DNA from: Eonycteris spelaea
Taxonomy: Eukaryota; Chordata; Mammalia; Chiroptera; Pteropodidae
Direction: 5' to 3'
NCBI GenBank assembly: GCA_003508835.1
Contig: PUFA01000066.1
Location: forward strand, 4,464,001-4,528,000
Length of the DNA stretch: 64,000 nt
This document shows, in pieces, positions 22,150 through 33,385 of this stretch. The first letter of the stretch is position 1, and each line of letters opens with the position of its first letter. Both the position numbers and the translations under genes were made by a program. A model generated the notes under the pieces. That model did not search any database. It was not told the origin of the DNA and saw only the letters and a list, made by a program, of their open reading frames with translations.

Positions 22150-22375
22150 CCAGTCAGGGGTGCAGGCTCCAGAGCTCCAGAGCCTGGGTTTAAACCCGGC
22201 ACCCTCCCTTACTGGCTGCGGGACCTTGGACAAATTACTTAGCTACCATGTGCGATGAGAATGAGATGATCACACCAGCCGATAAGGCTGGGAGGTGGGG
22301 GAAACGGCATTTGCATGTGACGATCCTGAGGCACAGTCTGAACTCAATACATTATTAGTTATTATTGCATTTTGT
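22150..22375 (+). repeat. MIR SINE
   Basis: Sense MIR: 'gagcctgggtttaaacccgg', 'ctggctgcgggaccttggac', AAATTACTTAGCTACC, a decayed core, and 'gaactcaatacattattagt'. This copy retains much of the tRNA-related and core parts. Confidence 0.8.
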
Positions 22376-24214
22376 GAATTAGCAAATGTATTTTAACTGC
22401 TTTGGAGAGACACTTTAGAAAACATCTCAAATGTGTCTCCACTTCGCTAGGGAGAGTTTATGGCATCCTTTCTCAACTTTTCCGGGCTACTTGTTATTAA
22501 ATGATGGAGATGTTTACGCTACAGTGATGTCTTCGGGTACCGTGGAGAGTTTGGCCCTGCTCTAAGCTGTCCCATTCCATATGATTCTTATCTGAATTCC
22601 TTTGTGGACAAAATTCGTACTCTTGGAATGAACTTGGCAAAACTTCCTGTCCACATATTGAAATATTGTGGTGTCTGCTGTGGGAATTGTTTTCTTCTTC
22701 ACTGTTATCATTGTCCCTTCTGGGCACAGCCATGAGCTATGTCTGACGATAGTCATTTCTGGTTTCCTCACACACCATAGGCTGAGACAACCACAGTTAT
22801 CCCTAAAGTGTGCCCAATGCCTTCTGTTTGCCCCACAGATCTGATGAGCACGCTTCCTCCCGACGGCCTTTTCCGCATGCGGTTCCTCTTCCTGCTTCTG
22901 GAGGATCTTCCTTCCCCTGTCCCAAGGGGCTCATGGCAGGTAATAGACCCTTAGACTTCCCGATGCCACACCCCATTGTAAATGGTGCCTTTACCAACCC
23001 TAATGCGATTTCTGATGGGCTCCCACCCGATAAACCGAGATGGTTAGATTTTTACCACTAGTTAAGTACACGTCCACAGATTCTTGTTGATTCTTATTAG
23101 TGAAAGAGACTGAGTTTGGCAACATTATTTTGGCCATTCTGAGGGCCATTTCCTTCGCTTTTCACTGGTTTTTTTTTTTTTTAACTTTTTCTTTTCTTTT
23201 GGAGGGGGCAGTTACGTTCTAGGTGATGGAAATTGGTAGAGAAGCACCTCTCTACGAATGAGGGATTTCAGAATGTTTTGCTCTTAGGGCTTCTCTCTCT
23301 GGACTCTGTCGTACTTCGAAGCAAGCTCAGGTCCGTTGGAATAAGCGCTGACACGGTGAAGGAACAAACCCTCAGATGAGACAAATTTTAAAGCTCGTTT
23401 GTGCACGTCTCCAGCAAAGCGGAATTGTCCCTTGAAGTCCATTTTCCGCAGATTATTTTGGAAACCTTTGAAAATGGAGAGAGCATTTGCTCTGCTATGG
23501 AACACTTCTGTTTTGCATATTGACATGCATTTTAACAAGAAAAAGGTCAGTGACGGGGACAGCACAGCTTGTCGGTGTGACAGTCGACATTTACCTGAGC
23601 ATTCTTGATACACTCCAGTTTAAAATAATTTAGTAAAATAATGTTGTGATTGATTTTTATTTTCTTTTTGGACCCAGAGTTCACCCTCATGACACTAGGG
23701 CTGAGTAACTTTCAGTAGCTTAAATTTCCTTTTGATGGAAATTCATTTCTTAAGTTCTGGGTGGATGACAAACTTTGATTAAAGTCACAAACTTTTACAA
23801 TCTGTTGGCGAAAGCTGGTGAACTCATTCGCTGTTGACATAGTCTTTGACCAACATCTGTTCATCGAGTGACATTAGAATGACAGAAAATGAACGGTTGG
23901 GAGTTTTTGAGCATAACCTTATCTGTAAGTCACATGTCCTCTGAGGATGTTGGCGTGGGCTGTGAGAGAAAGGTGGGCAATTAAATATTGTCGTCACAAT
24001 AGTAACCGTCATATAGCTTTACCTACTAATTCTCTGTCCACCAACAGTATGATCATCTTTTTGCAAGAAGAGAAGAAAAACAATATTTAGAATGGCTTGC
24101 TGCTTTCACTGATGAGTTAAAAGGATGTGCTTGGAGAATATGCATGACTCTTAGAGCAAAAGAGAGGAAGAGATGCTAATAAAGGGCATAGAAATACCAA
24201 AAATAGATCCCAGT
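22376..24214. other. Unassigned non-coding DNA
   Basis: No gene or nameable repeat is recognised in this 1.8 kb. A T-run occurs near 23168-23181. Overlapping open frames at 23284-23613 on both strands have no domain. Confidence 0.4.
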
Positions 24215-24305
24215 TCACTTGAGAAATCTTTATTGATCACCTACTATGTACCATGTGCTCTGTCTGCCTGGTGTTGTTTCTCACAGAATCAAACAAGGTA
24301 GAATC
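24215..24305 (-). repeat. L2-like LINE 3' end, antisense
   Basis: The pattern 'tttattgatcacctactatg' followed by TACCATGTGCTCTG is that of an antisense L2 tail, but it is short. Confidence 0.45.
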
Positions 24306-24902
24306 TATGTTTTACATTAACTTGCTTAGCATCTCCCAGGAAAAACGGAACAGAAGATTACGCACAGTAATGGTTAGTGTCTTTTCCATTCTAAAAACCA
24401 TTCCTCCTTCTGGTGGTTTTTCATGGTATCAATCAGTCTTCTCCATTTCACCCCATTCCCTCTCAACCCAAGGGGTAGGCAGGTGACCAGGATGGCCCAA
24501 TTAGCACAGCAATAGGTTCAGATGACCTAAAGTATTATGATAATCTTTGATCTTACACTTGAAAGAAACCAGAGGAAGAGGAATCTTATCTGCTGTACTT
24601 ACATCTAATAGTATTTCTAGGTAATATAATTCTGCAATTTCTGGGGCTACCACACAGAGAATGCTTGTCTGAAAATGAAGCCAAGCACAATGGAATCTGA
24701 GTTCAGAGAGGGACAAAGATCAAACTCATAGGATGACATTTGGGCTCCTGGATTCAGCCATGCCTGAAGGAAACTCATTGACTTTTGGTCTGTCCAGGTA
24801 TATCACCCAATACAGTCTCCTCTTTCACTTAAACCAATTTGGTTGAATTTCTCTTATTCTCTCTTTAGAGCAACACACTTAATTATTATTATTCCAGCTC
24901 TT
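24306..24902. other. Possible ancient LTR-like repeat, unnamed
   Basis: Ancient-repeat character is suggested by 'ggcaggtgaccaggatggcc' and an ending with TTAAACCAATTTGGTTGAATTTCTC. I cannot assign a family. No gene is seen. Confidence 0.3.
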
Positions 24903-25317
24903 GGGGGTTGAATTGCGTTTTCCAAAATGAGAGATTGGAATCCTAACACCTAGTACCTCAGAATGCGATCTTACTTGAAAACGGTGTTGTTGCAGGTGTA
25001 ATTAGTTAAAGTGAGATCGTCCTGGAGTAGGATGGGCCCTGAATCCAACATGACTGGTGTCCTTAGAAAAAGAAAGGCTCCGGGAGATGGCGGCAGACCC
25101 TGGAGAATGGGTACGGCAAGCGAGGGACGGCCAGAGATACAAAGAGTGAAAGAGTTAAGAAAGGATTCCCCCCGTAAAGCCTTCAGCGAGAACGTGGCCT
25201 GGCCGACACCTTGGTTTTGGACTGGTAGCCTCTAGAAACGTGAGACGATACATTTCTGTTGTTTTGCACCATCCAGTTTCAGGTGTTTGTAACCACAGCC
25301 CTGGGAAGCTAAGACAC
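24903..25317 (+). mobile_element. MLT1 LTR, near full length
   Basis: The MLT1 order is intact: GGGTTGAATTGCGTTTTCCAAAA, 'ctaacacctagtacctcaga', ATGCGATCTTACTTG, 'ccaacatgactggtgtcctt', a decayed purine-rich middle, 'gacaccttggttttggactg', 'gaaacgtgagacgatacatt' and the end GGGAAGCTAAGACAC. It is a solo LTR. Confidence 0.85.
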
Positions 25318-25747
25318 CCCTAACAAGCGACACGCCGTGACAAGGGTGCTCTGGGAGTTTACTAAGAACATGACTCACCCCGACGGGAAGATGGAAAAAA
25401 AAAATGACTTTACAGTTTCCGGAAGGAAATAGCTCTTGCACTGGTTCTTAAGAGACATAACTATATAAACAGGCAAATAAGGAGAGAGGAATTTCCTGGG
25501 CAAAGGAGTGCGTGGATGCAGAGAAATGGCTACTGACCTGCAAGGAGGCGGTGTTTCTCCTGCAAAATGCACATGGGGATTTCTCGAGACTTGCGGCCAG
25601 ACGGGCAGCCCCCAGGCCAAATCTGAGATGCCTTTATGATGCACATTGCAGAATTTAAATTGTAACATGAGGGCAATGGCGCTCTGTCCACTCCAGGTGT
25701 TTTACCAGGGAGTGCTTGGTAGGCATTTTAGAATTCTTGGGACCAAG
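25318..25747. other. Unassigned non-coding DNA
   Basis: I see no gene or repeat. Confidence 0.35.
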
Positions 25748-25966
25748 AACTTTTGACACCATATCCTTGCCATTATTGACATTTGGGGCTGGATCAGTCT
25801 CTGTCGTGAGGACCGCCCTGCGCCCTGTTGGATGTAAAGACGCATCTGTGGTTTCTACCCACTAGATGCCAGTGGTACCCTACCCAGCTTGTGACAACGA
25901 GAGCATCTCCAGACATTTCCAAATGTCCCCTGGGGGCCAAAATTACCTCCAGTGAAGAACCTCTGC
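25748..25966 (-). mobile_element. MER5A-type hAT-Charlie element
   Basis: Antisense MER5A blocks: 'cattattgacatttggggct', GGATCAGTCTCTGTCG, 'ctacccactagatgccagtg', 'ctccagacatttccaaatgt', CCCCTGGGGGCCAAAATTACC and AAGAACCTCTG. Confidence 0.85.
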
Positions 25967-26543
25967 ATCAGACATGAAAGAGAAAAAACCCCTTCCTCAG
26001 TCAATAAAAACTGCAAGACTACTGTTTCCTGGCACTGTTTTAGGAGCTAAGACTAAAAACCAAGCGTGAAACGCTCGCTTCCTGGCTTCATGGATCTCAG
26101 TGGGACTGGCTTCGTCTTACATCTCGCAGCCCATTGCTGTGCCGACTGGGTCCCCGACATTGCCCGGGCTTTGCGGGAAAGAACGGCCAGCACAGAGGCT
26201 GTTTCTGTCATTGCGACACCTGTGTTCCGGTTGGGGAGTATAGGCAGAACCCCGGGGGACCTCTGTACATCTAGTCCCTCTTCTTTAGTAACGAAACTTC
26301 ATTTTGAGCGTTTTGAGGGGGACACAAACCCCTGGAATAAAACCTACATTTCTTGGTCTCTCTTGTGTTTCCTTTGAATGCCTGGCTATGCGATTCAGGC
26401 TGGCTAATATGAGACAAGTGACAGTGCTTGGGAGGCTCTTGGGAGGGCCCCCCACAGCCGGCGGGCAGTGCTTTCTGTTCCCTCTTCTTCTGTCTGGAAG
26501 GTGAGTTTGATGCTCAGAGCTCTAGTTGACACCTTGGAGAATG
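25967..26543. other. Unassigned CpG-containing non-coding DNA
   Basis: No gene or repeat is recognised. The open frame at 26066-26377 has no recognisable domain. Confidence 0.35.
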
Positions 26544-26846
26544 TGTCCTATGGAAGGCAGAGTCATGCCCCCCCCCCAAATGTCTCCGTCCTAATTCCCC
26601 AAGGCTGCGAAGGTGTTACCTTACATAACAAAGAGACACACTACAGAGAAGGTGAAATTAAGGACACCGAGATGGAGAGATCGCCCAGGTGGGCTGAATG
26701 TAATCAGAGGGGTCTTATGAGAGGGAAGCAGGTGGGTCAGTGTCTGGAAACGGAGATGTGATGGAAGCAGAGCTGCACGTCAGTGTGATGTGCTGAGCAC
26801 TCAGTGTGTGGCAGTTTGTCACAGCAGCAGCAGGAAGCTTATGCAC
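26544..26846 (+). mobile_element. MLT1 LTR with internal deletion
   Basis: The 5' end TGTCCTATGGAAGGCAGAG and the block 'tccgtcctaattccccaagg' match MLT1. 'gtgggctgaatgtaatcaga' and the 3' end GGCAGTTTGTCACAGCAGCAGCAGG also fit. The 3' half is shortened. A C10 run follows the 5' end. Confidence 0.7.
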
Positions 26847-27586
26847 AGTACCTTACGAGGAAACCCTGTGCCGGAATGGGGAGTCAGCAAGAGAGGAACG
26901 CTGGTTACTTCTGATGACAGCGACCCTACTGGCCCTGAATTTGTTACTTCTGGACTCATGCATGAGAGAGAAAGGAAAACAACAACAACAACAAACCTTC
27001 TATCCTATTAAAACATTGATTTTGATTTGGGTGTTATGTGCTGCTTTCTTGTGTTTTCTTAGATTTCCTGTTTGTCTATCGGGCATCCATTAATGACAGC
27101 GCCAAACTAACGGCCAAAGTGGTTTACATCTCCCCTGCGATCCTGAGTCCACACTCAGAACCATCTCCTCGTGTAACACGCACCAAACCGATATTTCCCC
27201 TGCCCTAAAAGCAACCTAGGCCCGGGTACCAGGCAACAAGGGACGGCCTTTACGCCCCAAAGCCCAGCAGCATCATTCCACCCAGCCAATCCCAAGCTGT
27301 CCCCCTCCCTGCCTGCCCTTTCCCGTGCAAATCCAAGTAAAGGCTGTGGCCTAAGCCTTTTCTTTGCTTCTTGCAGCCCCCTGACCGGAGCTGCTGCCCG
27401 CTCCTGTGGCCCTGCCTGCTGCGTCCTGCCTTCCATTTGTAGGGGAACTGTGAGTAACATTAGACTTTTCTTTCAATGGCATTGACCTCTCTGTGACATT
27501 ACTCAGTCACTTTTATAAATTAAGACCTGGGCAAAAATCAACCACCAGACCAAATTCTAAAGAATACAAGGAAAGACATGATAAAA

Positions 27587-27587
<1 letters not shown>
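26847..27587. other. Unassigned non-coding DNA
   Basis: No gene is recognised. A short AAC repeat lies at about 26978-26995. Confidence 0.35.
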
Positions 27588-27628
<41 letters not shown>

Positions 27629-27630
27629 AA
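27588..27630. repeat. (AAC)n microsatellite
   Basis: About 14 AAC units run into A and C homopolymers. Confidence 0.9.
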
Positions 27631-27689
27631 CCCCCCAAAAACTGAACCATAATTTCAGAGAGTACTAATGATGTGAAGTAAATACATAG

Positions 27690-28060
27690 GGCGCTGTGAT
27701 ACGGGGTGGTCAGGTAAGGGTGGAGTCAGGGTTTGTCGTGTGGTTGCCCTTAGAGCTTAAACTAGATGACAATGATGAGGAGCCTTTTGTACGAAGGGCG
27801 GGCCCCTTCAGGTACTTCAGGCAAAGGTGAGGGGGTGGGTGAGAGCTTTGTGAATCAGAAGGCCAGTGTGATTGGAGGATCAAGAGAAATGAGAGAGAGA
27901 GAAGGTCAGATGGTGCCTGACCAAGCCAGGGAAGTTAACCGCTGTTCTACATCCCGTGGGGCAGGCGGTGGGGGAGGGATATAGAGGGTGTCATTGGTTC
28001 TGACATGCTTTTACAGTGATCTCTCTGGGGATTGCTATCCTGAGCATGTGAAAAGCCGAC
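27690..28060 (-). repeat. L2 LINE, antisense
   Basis: Antisense L2 pieces include 'gatacggggtggtcaggtaa', a GAGAGAGAAGGTCAG block, and 'ctgacatgcttttacagtga' leading into TCTCTCTGGGGATTGCTAT. It is diverged. Confidence 0.5.
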
Positions 28061-28223
28061 CCACGAGATGGCATGGTCCCATTCTGTCATGCCCACTTCC
28101 AGGGGTCCCTCCTGGGGCCTTCAAAATTATATCATAGCTGACGACTAATATTCATGTGAAATATGGTCGAGAACACCAGAGCGAAGTTGCCGGTTTTTTG
28201 TGTTTTTTTTTTGTTGTTTTATT

Positions 28224-28235
28224 CCCCCCCCCCCC
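28224..28235. repeat. Poly(C) run, 12 bases
   Basis: Twelve consecutive C follow a T-rich stretch. Confidence 0.8.
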
Positions 28236-28240
28236 GCCAT

Positions 28241-29009
28241 GGTTCCTACATCAGATACAGCTTTCTATGAGGCTGATAAATATAAGTGCTTGGGAGTATT
28301 TTATGGATCAATGAAATATTAATGGACCTGGAGGTGCTTTAAGTTTATTTATAAAGGTGGGTCATCTATAGGTCAAATACCATTATAGCAAATGCAATTG
28401 TAATGAATATCTTTGATAAATTTGGTTTCTAAGCCCCAACCCATGTCCTACTTATTTCAAAAGATATGTGCATAGGCCCACAATGTCTTAAAGGCAATTC
28501 TGAAATCCAAAAACCACCTGAACACCAAAGTTGGTTTATTTTAAAAAATGTTAATAATTCACTTAATGGCCAAAATGGAATTAAGTGAATATGAGTGTGG
28601 ATGTCTTTTTTCATTCATTCTGGTGAATGAGGATATTCATATGTTTCACTGCAGAAATATTGGGTTTGATTATAGGGATCTGCCCGGTCCCCTTCTGCAG
28701 TGTTATTTATAACTGCACTGAATTCCCTGGGATCCAAGTAAGACCTGAATTCCAAAATATATTGGGCCTACAGTGTTCCAGATGGAAGATCATGGGCCTC
28801 CACAAGCAAATGGGACCATTTCTTCAGCATGCCCGAGAAAAGCATTGGACTTGTAATTGTTAACATTTAGAAGTTGGGGGAATCATTTGAGAGATTAGAG
28901 ATTGAGAAGTCACACGGACACTAATAATACTTACATTTGCCCGCCCACTAATTTACAAAACATTTATGTCAGAAACATCTATTTCATCTGTGGACGGTGA
29001 TGGAGAATT
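28241..29009. other. CpG-free AT-rich unique block
   Basis: No CpG occurs from 28241 to 28680. No transposon is recognised with confidence. The block contains a perfect 11-bp inverted repeat (28557-28567 with 28580-28590, 12-base loop). Confidence 0.45.
28557..28590. repeat. Perfect 11-bp inverted repeat
   Basis: ATTCACTTAAT and ATTAAGTGAAT are exact reverse complements separated by 12 bases, so a hairpin can form on either strand. Confidence 0.8.
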
Positions 29010-29135
29010 TTTTCCTCCTATGGGCTCTGTGAGGTTAAGGTCTAGGATGATCGTTTTTGTCATTGTATCCTTGATATATAATTGAGCCTGATAGATAGTA
29101 GGTGCTCAAGAAATATTTGCAGAATGTAGTTATTC
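29010..29135 (+). repeat. L2 LINE 3' end
   Basis: Sense L2 tail: 'gggctctgtgaggttaaggt', then 'ttgagcctgatagatagtag', then GTGCTCAAGAAATATTTGCAGAATG. Confidence 0.65.
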
Positions 29136-29246
29136 AATCAGTTGGGAATCCTGGGGATCAGATTTTGGATGACTCACCCACGTTCTAAGGTTAGTGGACT
29201 GGAACCCAGGTCTTACCACGCCTACTCCAAAGTTTTTCTCTCTACA

Positions 29247-29951
29247 CAGTAATCCCACTTACCACAGTTTCATTTTGTGTGATTTCAATTACCTTGGTCA
29301 ACCATGGTCTGAAAATATTACCTGAAAAGTTCCAGAAGTAAACAGTTTATAAGCTTTACACTGTGTTCGTTCAGAGAAGCCTGATGAAATCTTGTACCGT
29401 CCTGCTCCATCCAGATCTATCCCACCTGGAGCCCAGCTGCTCAACACTGCAGACACTCAACATGCGACAGCCACTTAGGGTCTCTCTCGGTTACCACGTG
29501 GTGGTATCTCAGTGCTTGCATTCAGGTCACCCTTATTTTTCTTCCTCATGGCCCCAAAGCACAGGAGTAGTGATGCTGGCAGTTCGGACTAGCCAGAGAG
29601 AAGCTGTAAAGTACTTCCTGTTAGTGAAAACATGAAAAAGTTCTAGACGTCATAAGACATTTTATCACCTCACATCCTCACGAGAAGACGCGTGAGGACG
29701 CTACAGTAAGATATTTTGCGAGAGACTATATTCACGTAACTTTTTTTTACAGTATGTTGTTATAATTTGTTCTGTTTTATTATTAGTTATTGTTGTTAAT
29801 CTCTTCCTGTTCCTAATTTATAAATCAAACTTTATACAAGGCATATGTGTCTAGGAAGAAAGATAGTGTGGGGGGTTCGGTACTATCCACGGTTTCAGCC
29901 ATCCACTGGGGCACTTGGAACATATCTCCCGTGGATGAGGGGGGCCTGCTG
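29247..29951 (+). mobile_element. Tigger-type (TcMar) DNA transposon, internally deleted
   Basis: The 5' terminus CAGTAATCCCACTTACC pairs with the 3' terminus GGATGAGGGGGGCCTGCTG as imperfect terminal inverted repeats. Internal blocks match the Tigger group with 'CGGTTTC' style ends (Tigger7/MER44 is my best guess): 'tcaaccatggtctgaaaata', 'ttataatttgttctgtttta', and 'gttcggtactatccacggtt'. At 29549 a decayed transposase start reads MAPKHRSSDAGSSD and then hits a stop. Most of the transposase is deleted. Both flanking dinucleotides are CA rather than the expected TA. Confidence 0.85.
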
Positions 29952-30814
29952 CACCATCACTCACTTGCCCAGATGAAAAGAAGTTGGAGGCTCTTCTGAG
30001 GCCATTCAAGGGTTGGAGCATGAAGAAGGAAGAGCAAGGCCAGTGCTTTCATTTCAGTTGGGCAAAGCTAACAAGTCTGTATAAATAGCCAAGGTCCTTG
30101 TTTCTAGATAAAAGAAGACTGACTGATCAGTCTAATCCAGTAGCATCATTGGCAGTGAGACATTGTAAAAGCAAAATATTCCCTTTGAAAAATAAAACCT
30201 ATTAAATTCGAGGCATTGCGATTTCCTACTGTGAGACCGTGGTACCAGCAATTAAATTTGGTGTGTGTCTACCATCCTTGTTACGGACGGCGTTTCGTTT
30301 TATCAGAGGAGATGCTAAGAATATCAGCTCTCCATGGCTAAGGTGCCGTCCCGCTCCTCATGTGAAATGACTTGCACACATCTAAGGATCTGTCCTTGAC
30401 TTGTCTCTTTTCCTATTCCGTGTATACTATTTGGAAGCCAGTTCTATCGAGGATACCTCCAAAGAGACTGTGTGTTCACTTCACAGCCCATGTGGTCCCC
30501 GCCCGGACAACCCTAGCCACTTCCAAGCTGGTCTATGTGCTTTTTTCCTGATGTGGTGGACAAACTGCTCCCTTAAAAGATAGAAACTGTCTTTGGCGGG
30601 GGGCTACTCCCCAACAGCAGACCCTGACAGGAGGACTTGTGTGAAAATCAATTATTAAGAAGTTCCCAGAAAAAAACCAGAAGGGGACCGAAGAAATGGG
30701 GCCAGGAAAGAGAGGTGACAGTGAGTCCCAGGGCAGGTGAATTGGACTTAGCCCACAGGAGCGCTTTGGAGTGTAGATGACCACTCAGACTTCCCCAAGC
30801 GGGAGCAAGAGAGC
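29952..30814. other. Unassigned non-coding DNA
   Basis: No gene is seen. A segment near 30600-30780 ('caattattaagaagttccca', then GGGGCCAGGAAAGAGAGG) resembles an unnamed medium-reiteration repeat. Confidence 0.35.
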
Positions 30815-31090
30815 TGGCATATTAATACTCTCTGTACTTACTAGTCATCTGTAGGGACTGTGGCCAGGGGCCCATATTCCCAGACAACTCAGGCTCTGAG
30901 TATGCAGGAAGAAAAGTGTCCTCACAGCAGCTCCAGGAGGTAAGCACAGTCGTGACTTTCATTCTCCCGACAAGGGAACTGAGGCACAGGGCGACTAAGC
31001 AAATGGCCCATGACCACACAGTCGGGGTCTGCGCAGACAGAACGTGAGCCTGGAAGTCTGTAGTCTTTACCCATGGATTCAGATGATGCA
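30815..31090 (-). repeat. MIR SINE
   Basis: Antisense MIR: CTCACAGCAGCTCCAGGAGGTAAGCACAG, 'aagggaactgaggcacaggg', then 'aagcaaatggcccatgacca', CACAGTCGGGGTC and 'gaacgtgagcctggaagtct'. Confidence 0.8.
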
Positions 31091-32919
31091 CCAATATCTC
31101 ACACACAACATGGGTGCAGTGGAAGTCTGCAAAATCACCGGCTTAGAATTTTTCTGAGGGTCAAGGTCGTGAAAGTCAAGGAAAGACCAAGGGACTGTTT
31201 TGAACTGAAGAGGATGGAGGCATGAGAGTGACATATGATGGGTGATTCCGAACTTGATCCTTTTGCTACAAAAGACATTCTTAGCATAGTCGCAGACCAT
31301 GAACGGGATCTTGGAATTAGGTGACAGGCACATTTCATATTAGTTTCCTGACTTTGATGGCTTGATTGTGGTTATGTAAGAGAACATTCTTGTTTATAGA
31401 AAATATACAGTAAGATGTTTGACGTATCAGGTCAACAGCCTAATCTTATAATTCAGGGATAAAAAAAGAATCTCTTCCTTTTTTTTTGAAAATTTTCTGC
31501 AATTTTGAGATGGCTTCGAACAAAGGAAAATTAAAAATCTTCAAGCAACACTCATTGTATAATTATCTTAATTACAATTCTTAGCTTTGAGTTTCAAAAT
31601 AAATATTTAGTAAGAACATAGTCTTAGAAGCCAGGCTTTTACAGGAAAACACTGTTATTCTGGCTGTTTTCCCAAACTGGGCTTTTATATTTCAGGATCC
31701 AAGGTTTGGAGAGCAGACCACAAAGTGAAACTTAAGAGTGAGAAAGGTGTGGTTATGAATTTAGAGACATTTCTGCTCACACAGGATGGGAAACACCCTC
31801 AGGGGCCAGAAAGAGGAGCCCAGAAATGTGGCCAGGGCAGAGAAGAGCAGTCATTCTGATGGATTCTTTTGGTTCCAGAACTTTGAGTTTAGTTAGAGCA
31901 CAACGCTTTAAAGTCTGGGGAGAATGTATGTCCTTCAGAGAAGCACTGTATTGGGCACGCATGTGCCTCTGACAGGGCTTGGAGCGGGGTAATACCCTTG
32001 CTCAGCTTGGGCAGCTCACAGGGACCTGCGTGCCCCACCATGGGGTAATATACATGCTGCACTGGGGAGCAACCGACCACTGCAGTGAGGGGGTGCGGGA
32101 ATGCCTGGCAGAAGACGGGGTTCAAGGAAAGCAAGTTCAGGCGCCTGAGACTTTATGCGGTGACGGTGAGATCCATGATCATTGACACCTGGGGCCAACA
32201 CGGAGCCCCAAGGAGTAGGCGGGTTCAACCCTATCTTGGTGGACACCAACCCAGAATGGCCATCAAACATGGAGGCTCCGCTATGTGACAGGGGTGGCCG
32301 TATGAATGGAGGGTGGTGCCTGAAGGCCATGAACAAGAGGAACCAAGGCAGAAAGGGGGCTCATGGGCCAGACACGCCTTCCCAGAGCTGTGAGGACACA
32401 ACCTTTTCCCGGTACCTGAGGGCACCTGTGGAAGGGGGCAAGAACCTGAGACAAGAGAAACTCCAAAAGGTTGGAAAATTACCCCAAAAGAAAAGAAGGA
32501 ATTCTTTAACAGAAAGAAGAGTGATGCCCTTAATTAATGAATTAAAGGATTTCTGCTGTCAGTAGGATTGAAACTTGAGAACAAAAGGATAATATGTTAG
32601 AGAAATGATTTATATAATATGCTTCCCTCCTCCCCCCATTTTTATACACTGGAATCATAGTTATAAGTGTCAGACTTCTTTATAGAAATGATGAAGGGGA
32701 TGATGGTTATGAGAAGGGACAAAGTGAGGTCACGAGCCTCTTTTGATAACATGCTCAGAGAAGGCTCTTCTAGGACTGATAGCTGGCTAAAGAGAAGAAA
32801 CCAGTGATGGAAAGTTTGGGTGGGGGGGGGGGGAAATGCCTGAAAAAAGAAAGTTCAGGAAAAGGCCTGAAATGTTATTAAGCTTGGCATGTTTTAGGTC
32901 ACAAAAGGAACCAACGGGC
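31091..32919. other. Unassigned non-coding DNA
   Basis: I recognise no gene or repeat with confidence. 31320-31700 is AT-rich and CpG-poor. The open frame at 32182-32565 has no known domain. A G12 run lies at 32822-32833. Confidence 0.4.
32822..32833. repeat. Poly(G) run, 12 bases
   Basis: Twelve consecutive G. Confidence 0.8.
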
Positions 32920-33330
32920 CTGGAGCTTAGGAAGTTAGGGGTGGAGAGACCGAGGATGTGATGAGGAAGGCGAGGTGGCAGGGACCAGACCAGGGAGGGC
33001 GTGACAAGTAGGTCTGGATTCTGTAGTAAGTGCAGTGGTCAGCCGTGAAAGAGTTTCCAGTGTGAGTGCTGGGTGATTTCATTTGTGTTCTGAAGTGATC
33101 ATTATGTCCTGTTGGGTAGAAAGTGGAAGCTGGGAGGACAGGAAAGAGGCTATGGCAATGAGAAACCAGAGATGGAGTGAAGCGAGGGGTTTCAGGATAT
33201 AATTTAGATGTAAAACTGTCAGAACGTACTGATGTATTGGCTGTGGGAAAGAAGAAGAGAAGGAAATCAATGGTAATTCCCAAGGTTCTGGCGTGGATCC
33301 GTCAGTCAGTGGTGGGGCTGATGGATCCAT
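32920..33330 (-). repeat. L2 LINE, antisense, ORF2-end region
   Basis: Antisense of the L2 reverse-transcriptase C-terminal region: 'gtgttctgaagtgatcatta' (cf. the GTGACATGATC block), 'tgggaggacaggaaagaggc', TATGGCAATGAGAAACCAGAGATGG, then 'atgtattggctgtgggaaag', and AATTCCCAAGGTTCTGGC. It is heavily decayed with no open frame. Confidence 0.65.
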
Positions 33331-33363
33331 GGACTGACATGGGAGACCGAAGTAGGAAAGTCA

Positions 33364-33385
33364 GGGGGCGGGGGCAGGGGTTGGG
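33364..33385 (+). other. Canonical G-quadruplex motif
   Basis: Four G-tracts of 5, 5, 4 and 3 bases (33364-33368, 33370-33374, 33377-33380, 33383-33385) are separated by loops of 1, 2 and 2 bases. Confidence 0.75.
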
